Positions 62,498 through 64,000 of a DNA stretch of 64,000 nt are shown one piece after another. The stretch lies in contig NZ_NMUM01000023.1 of the NCBI RefSeq assembly GCF_002812805.1, forward strand, positions 248,001 through 312,000, in the 5' to 3' direction. This DNA comes from Microbacterium lacus. GTDB lineage: Bacteria > Actinomycetota > Actinomycetes > Actinomycetales > Microbacteriaceae. Within the stretch, counting starts at the first letter, position 1. Every line of letters begins with the position of its first letter. A program made the translations under genes and the position numbers. The notes under the pieces are model-generated. The model saw nothing but the letters and a program-made list of their open reading frames with translations, was not told the origin of the DNA and made no database searches.

Positions 62498-62797
62498 GTG
62501 TCTGAAATCACCCCCGAACTCGTGCGCCATCTGGGCGTGCTCGCCCGGATCCAGCTGACCGACGAGGAGGTGAACCGTCTCACCGGAGAGCTCGACGTCA
62601 TCGTCGACAACATCGCCAAGGTGTCGCAGGTCGCCACCCCGGATGTCCCCGCGACGAGCCACCCCGTGCCCCTCCAGAACGTCTTCCGTCCCGACGTCGT
62701 CGGCGAAACCCTGACCCTCGAGCAGGCACTGCAGAATGCCCCGGATGCTGCAGACGGACGATTCCGCGTCACCGCGATCATGGGGGAGGAACAGTGA
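62498..62797 (+). CDS. gatC: Glutamyl-tRNA(Gln)/aspartyl-tRNA(Asn) amidotransferase subunit C
   Basis: 99 aa. The small linker subunit of the GatCAB complex, which converts Glu-tRNA(Gln) to Gln-tRNA(Gln). The family pattern [20 protein letters not shown] ... [14 protein letters not shown] ... [11 protein letters not shown] is clear. GTG 62498 fits the -10 box six bases upstream; no ribosome binding site is needed. Its stop overlaps the gatA GTG by four bases. Confidence 0.95.
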   Translation: MSEITPELVRHLGVLARIQLTDEEVNRLTGELDVIVDNIAKVSQVATPDVPATSHPVPLQNVFRPDVVGETLTLEQALQNAPDAADGRFRVTAIMGEEQ

Positions 62798-64000
62798 CCG
62801 ATCTCACGCGCCTGAGCGCCGCAGCGCTGTCCGAGAAGCTCGCGAAGGGCGATGTCTCGAGCGTCGAGGCCACCCGCGCGCACCTCGACCGCATCGCCGC
62901 CGTCGACGGCGACGTTCACGCGTTCCTGCACGTCAGTGACCACGCCCTCGACGTCGCGGCCGACATCGACCGCCGCCGTGCCGCGGGCGACGAGCTCGGC
63001 CCTCTGGCCGGTGTGCCCCTCGCGATCAAGGACGTGCTCGTCACGACCGACATGCCCTCGACGAGCGGCTCACGCATCCTCGAGGGGTACATGTCTCCCT
63101 TCGACGCAACCGTCGTCGCGCGCTCGCGCGCCGCGGGACTCGTGCCGCTCGGCAAGACCAACATGGACGAGTTCGCCATGGGCTCGTCGACCGAGCACTC
63201 GGCGTACGGGCCGACGCACAACCCGTGGGATCTCGACCGCGTCCCGGGCGGCTCGGGTGGCGGGTCCGCTGCGGCCGTCGCCGCCTTCGAGGCGCCCCTC
63301 GCGCTCGGCTCCGACACGGGCGGGTCCATCCGCCAGCCGGCGCATTTGACCGGCACTGTCGGCGTCAAGCCGACGTACGGCGGCGTCAGCCGCTACGGCG
63401 CGATCGCGCTCGCCTCGAGCCTTGACCAGGTCGGTCCCGTCACGCGTTCCGTGCTCGACGCGGGCCTGCTGCACGATGTCATCGGCGGGCACGACCACCG
63501 CGACTCGACGTCGCTCACGGACGTCTGGCCCTCGTTCGCCGAGGCCGCCCGCGACGGCGCCCGCGGTGATGTGCTGAAGGGTTTGCGTGTCGGCGTGGTC
63601 CGCGAACTGCCCGATAGTGGATTCCAGGCCGGTGTCTCTGCATCCTTCCGTGCCTCGCTCGCGCTGCTCGAGGCGAACGGCGCCGAGATCGTCGAGATCA
63701 GCGCCCCCCACTTCGAGTACGGCGTGGCCGCGTACTACCTGATTCTGCCCGCCGAGGCATCCAGCAACCTGGCCAAGTTCGACTCGGTGCGTTTCGGCAT
63801 GCGGGTCACGCCGAGCGGCAATGCGACGGTTGAGGATGTCATGGCTGCGACCCGCGAGGCGGGTTTCGGCGACGAGGTCAAGCGCCGCATCATCCTCGGC
63901 ACCTATGCCCTGTCTGCCGGCTACTACGACGCGTACTACGGCTCGGCGCAGAAGGTCCGCACGCTCATCCAGCGCGACTTCGACGCCGCTTTCGAGGCCG
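62794..64000 (+). CDS. gatA: Glutamyl-tRNA(Gln) amidotransferase subunit A (partial, runs off the window end)
   Basis: The first 402 codons are present and open to the end. This is the amidase subunit that releases ammonia from glutamine. The amidase signature is complete: Lys79 ([11 protein letters not shown]), Ser154 (PGGSGGGS) and nucleophile Ser178 ([12 protein letters not shown]), at the same positions as in the Staphylococcus aureus GatA. GTG 62794 overlaps the gatC stop (GTGA). About 100 residues and gatB are expected beyond the window. Confidence 0.96.
   Translation, partial: MTDLTRLSAAALSEKLAKGDVSSVEATRAHLDRIAAVDGDVHAFLHVSDHALDVAADIDRRRAAGDELGPLAGVPLAIKDVLVTTDMPSTSGSRILEGYMSPFDATVVARSRAAGLVPLGKTNMDEFAMGSSTEHSAYGPTHNPWDLDRVPGGSGGGSAAAVAAFEAPLALGSDTGGSIRQPAHLTGTVGVKPTYGGVSRYGAIALASSLDQVGPVTRSVLDAGLLHDVIGGHDHRDSTSLTDVWPSFAEAARDGARGDVLKGLRVGVVRELPDSGFQAGVSASFRASLALLEANGAEIVEISAPHFEYGVAAYYLILPAEASSNLAKFDSVRFGMRVTPSGNATVEDVMAATREAGFGDEVKRRIILGTYALSAGYYDAYYGSAQKVRTLIQRDFDAAFEA

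Overview
The window is 64 kb of high-GC DNA from an actinobacterium. The best fit is the family Microbacteriaceae, probably Microbacterium or a close relative. The evidence is the gene order (smc-ftsY, ffh, rpsP-khpA-rimM, trmD, rplS-lepB-rnhB, DUF2469, yraN-comM-dprA-xerC, rpsB-tsf-pyrH-frr-cdsA), the actinobacterial GlgE pathway enzymes, frequent GTG/TTG starts, many 4-base ATGA/GTGA overlaps, and many -10 hexamers (TAnnnT) only 6-9 bases before the start codon, which predicts leaderless mRNAs. I saw no tRNA, rRNA, CRISPR array, prophage or transposase.

Layout. 0-5.2 kb: chromosome structure and protein targeting (smc, ftsY) and a DUF2004-like protein. 5.3-7 kb: lipoate genes lipA/lipB on the minus strand. 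7.1-10.5 kb: a TetR regulator, a membrane anti-sigma-like protein overlapping an ECF sigma factor, and ffh. 10.6-11.8 kb: a carboxylate-amine ligase. 12-13.3 kb: rpsP-khpA-rimM. 13.3-25.7 kb: a nitrate/nitrite assimilation region in two minus-strand operons, narK-nasB-nasA and nirB-nirD-cysG-nnaR-sirB, with trmD alone between them on the plus strand. 25.8-29.6 kb: a GAP/LysE-type membrane protein, pyk, map and a small membrane protein. 29.7-37 kb: rplS, lepB, rnhB, DUF2469, yraN, comM, dprA, xerC and a degenerate M23 peptidase. 37.3-42.4 kb: rpsB-tsf-pyrH-frr-cdsA and a DivIVA-repeat protein. 42.4-48.7 kb: a transglycosylase, a zinc-knuckle protein, an alpha/beta hydrolase, an AI-2E family permease, a composite membrane/lipoprotein and a thioredoxin-TPR protein. 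48.8-55.2 kb: glgX and the glgE-glgB operon. 55.3-64 kb: a cysteine desulfurase with mnmA, ligA, a DUF4262 protein, an acyl-CoA synthetase, gatC and the first part of gatA.

How the genes work together. NarK imports nitrate; NasA with NasB reduces it to nitrite; NirB/NirD reduce nitrite to ammonium. CysG and SirB supply the siroheme that NirB needs. NnaR, a HemD-like domain fused to a winged helix, is the likely nitrate-responsive regulator. The two operons carry the same composite promoter, GTAACCG-N15-CGAAACACC-N7-TAGC(G/C)T, with identical spacing about 7 kb apart. This is the strongest regulatory signal I found.

Non-coding DNA is unusually rich in short repeats: a 25-bp palindromic element in at least six clear and two degraded copies; two 98-bp units with matching inverted ends at 44.25-44.53 kb; nested inverted repeats at 10.5 and 48.7 kb that share a header; and a hairpin family at 7.06 and 56.5 kb. 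Protein and promoter assignments come from reading motifs by eye; no database or folding program was run.
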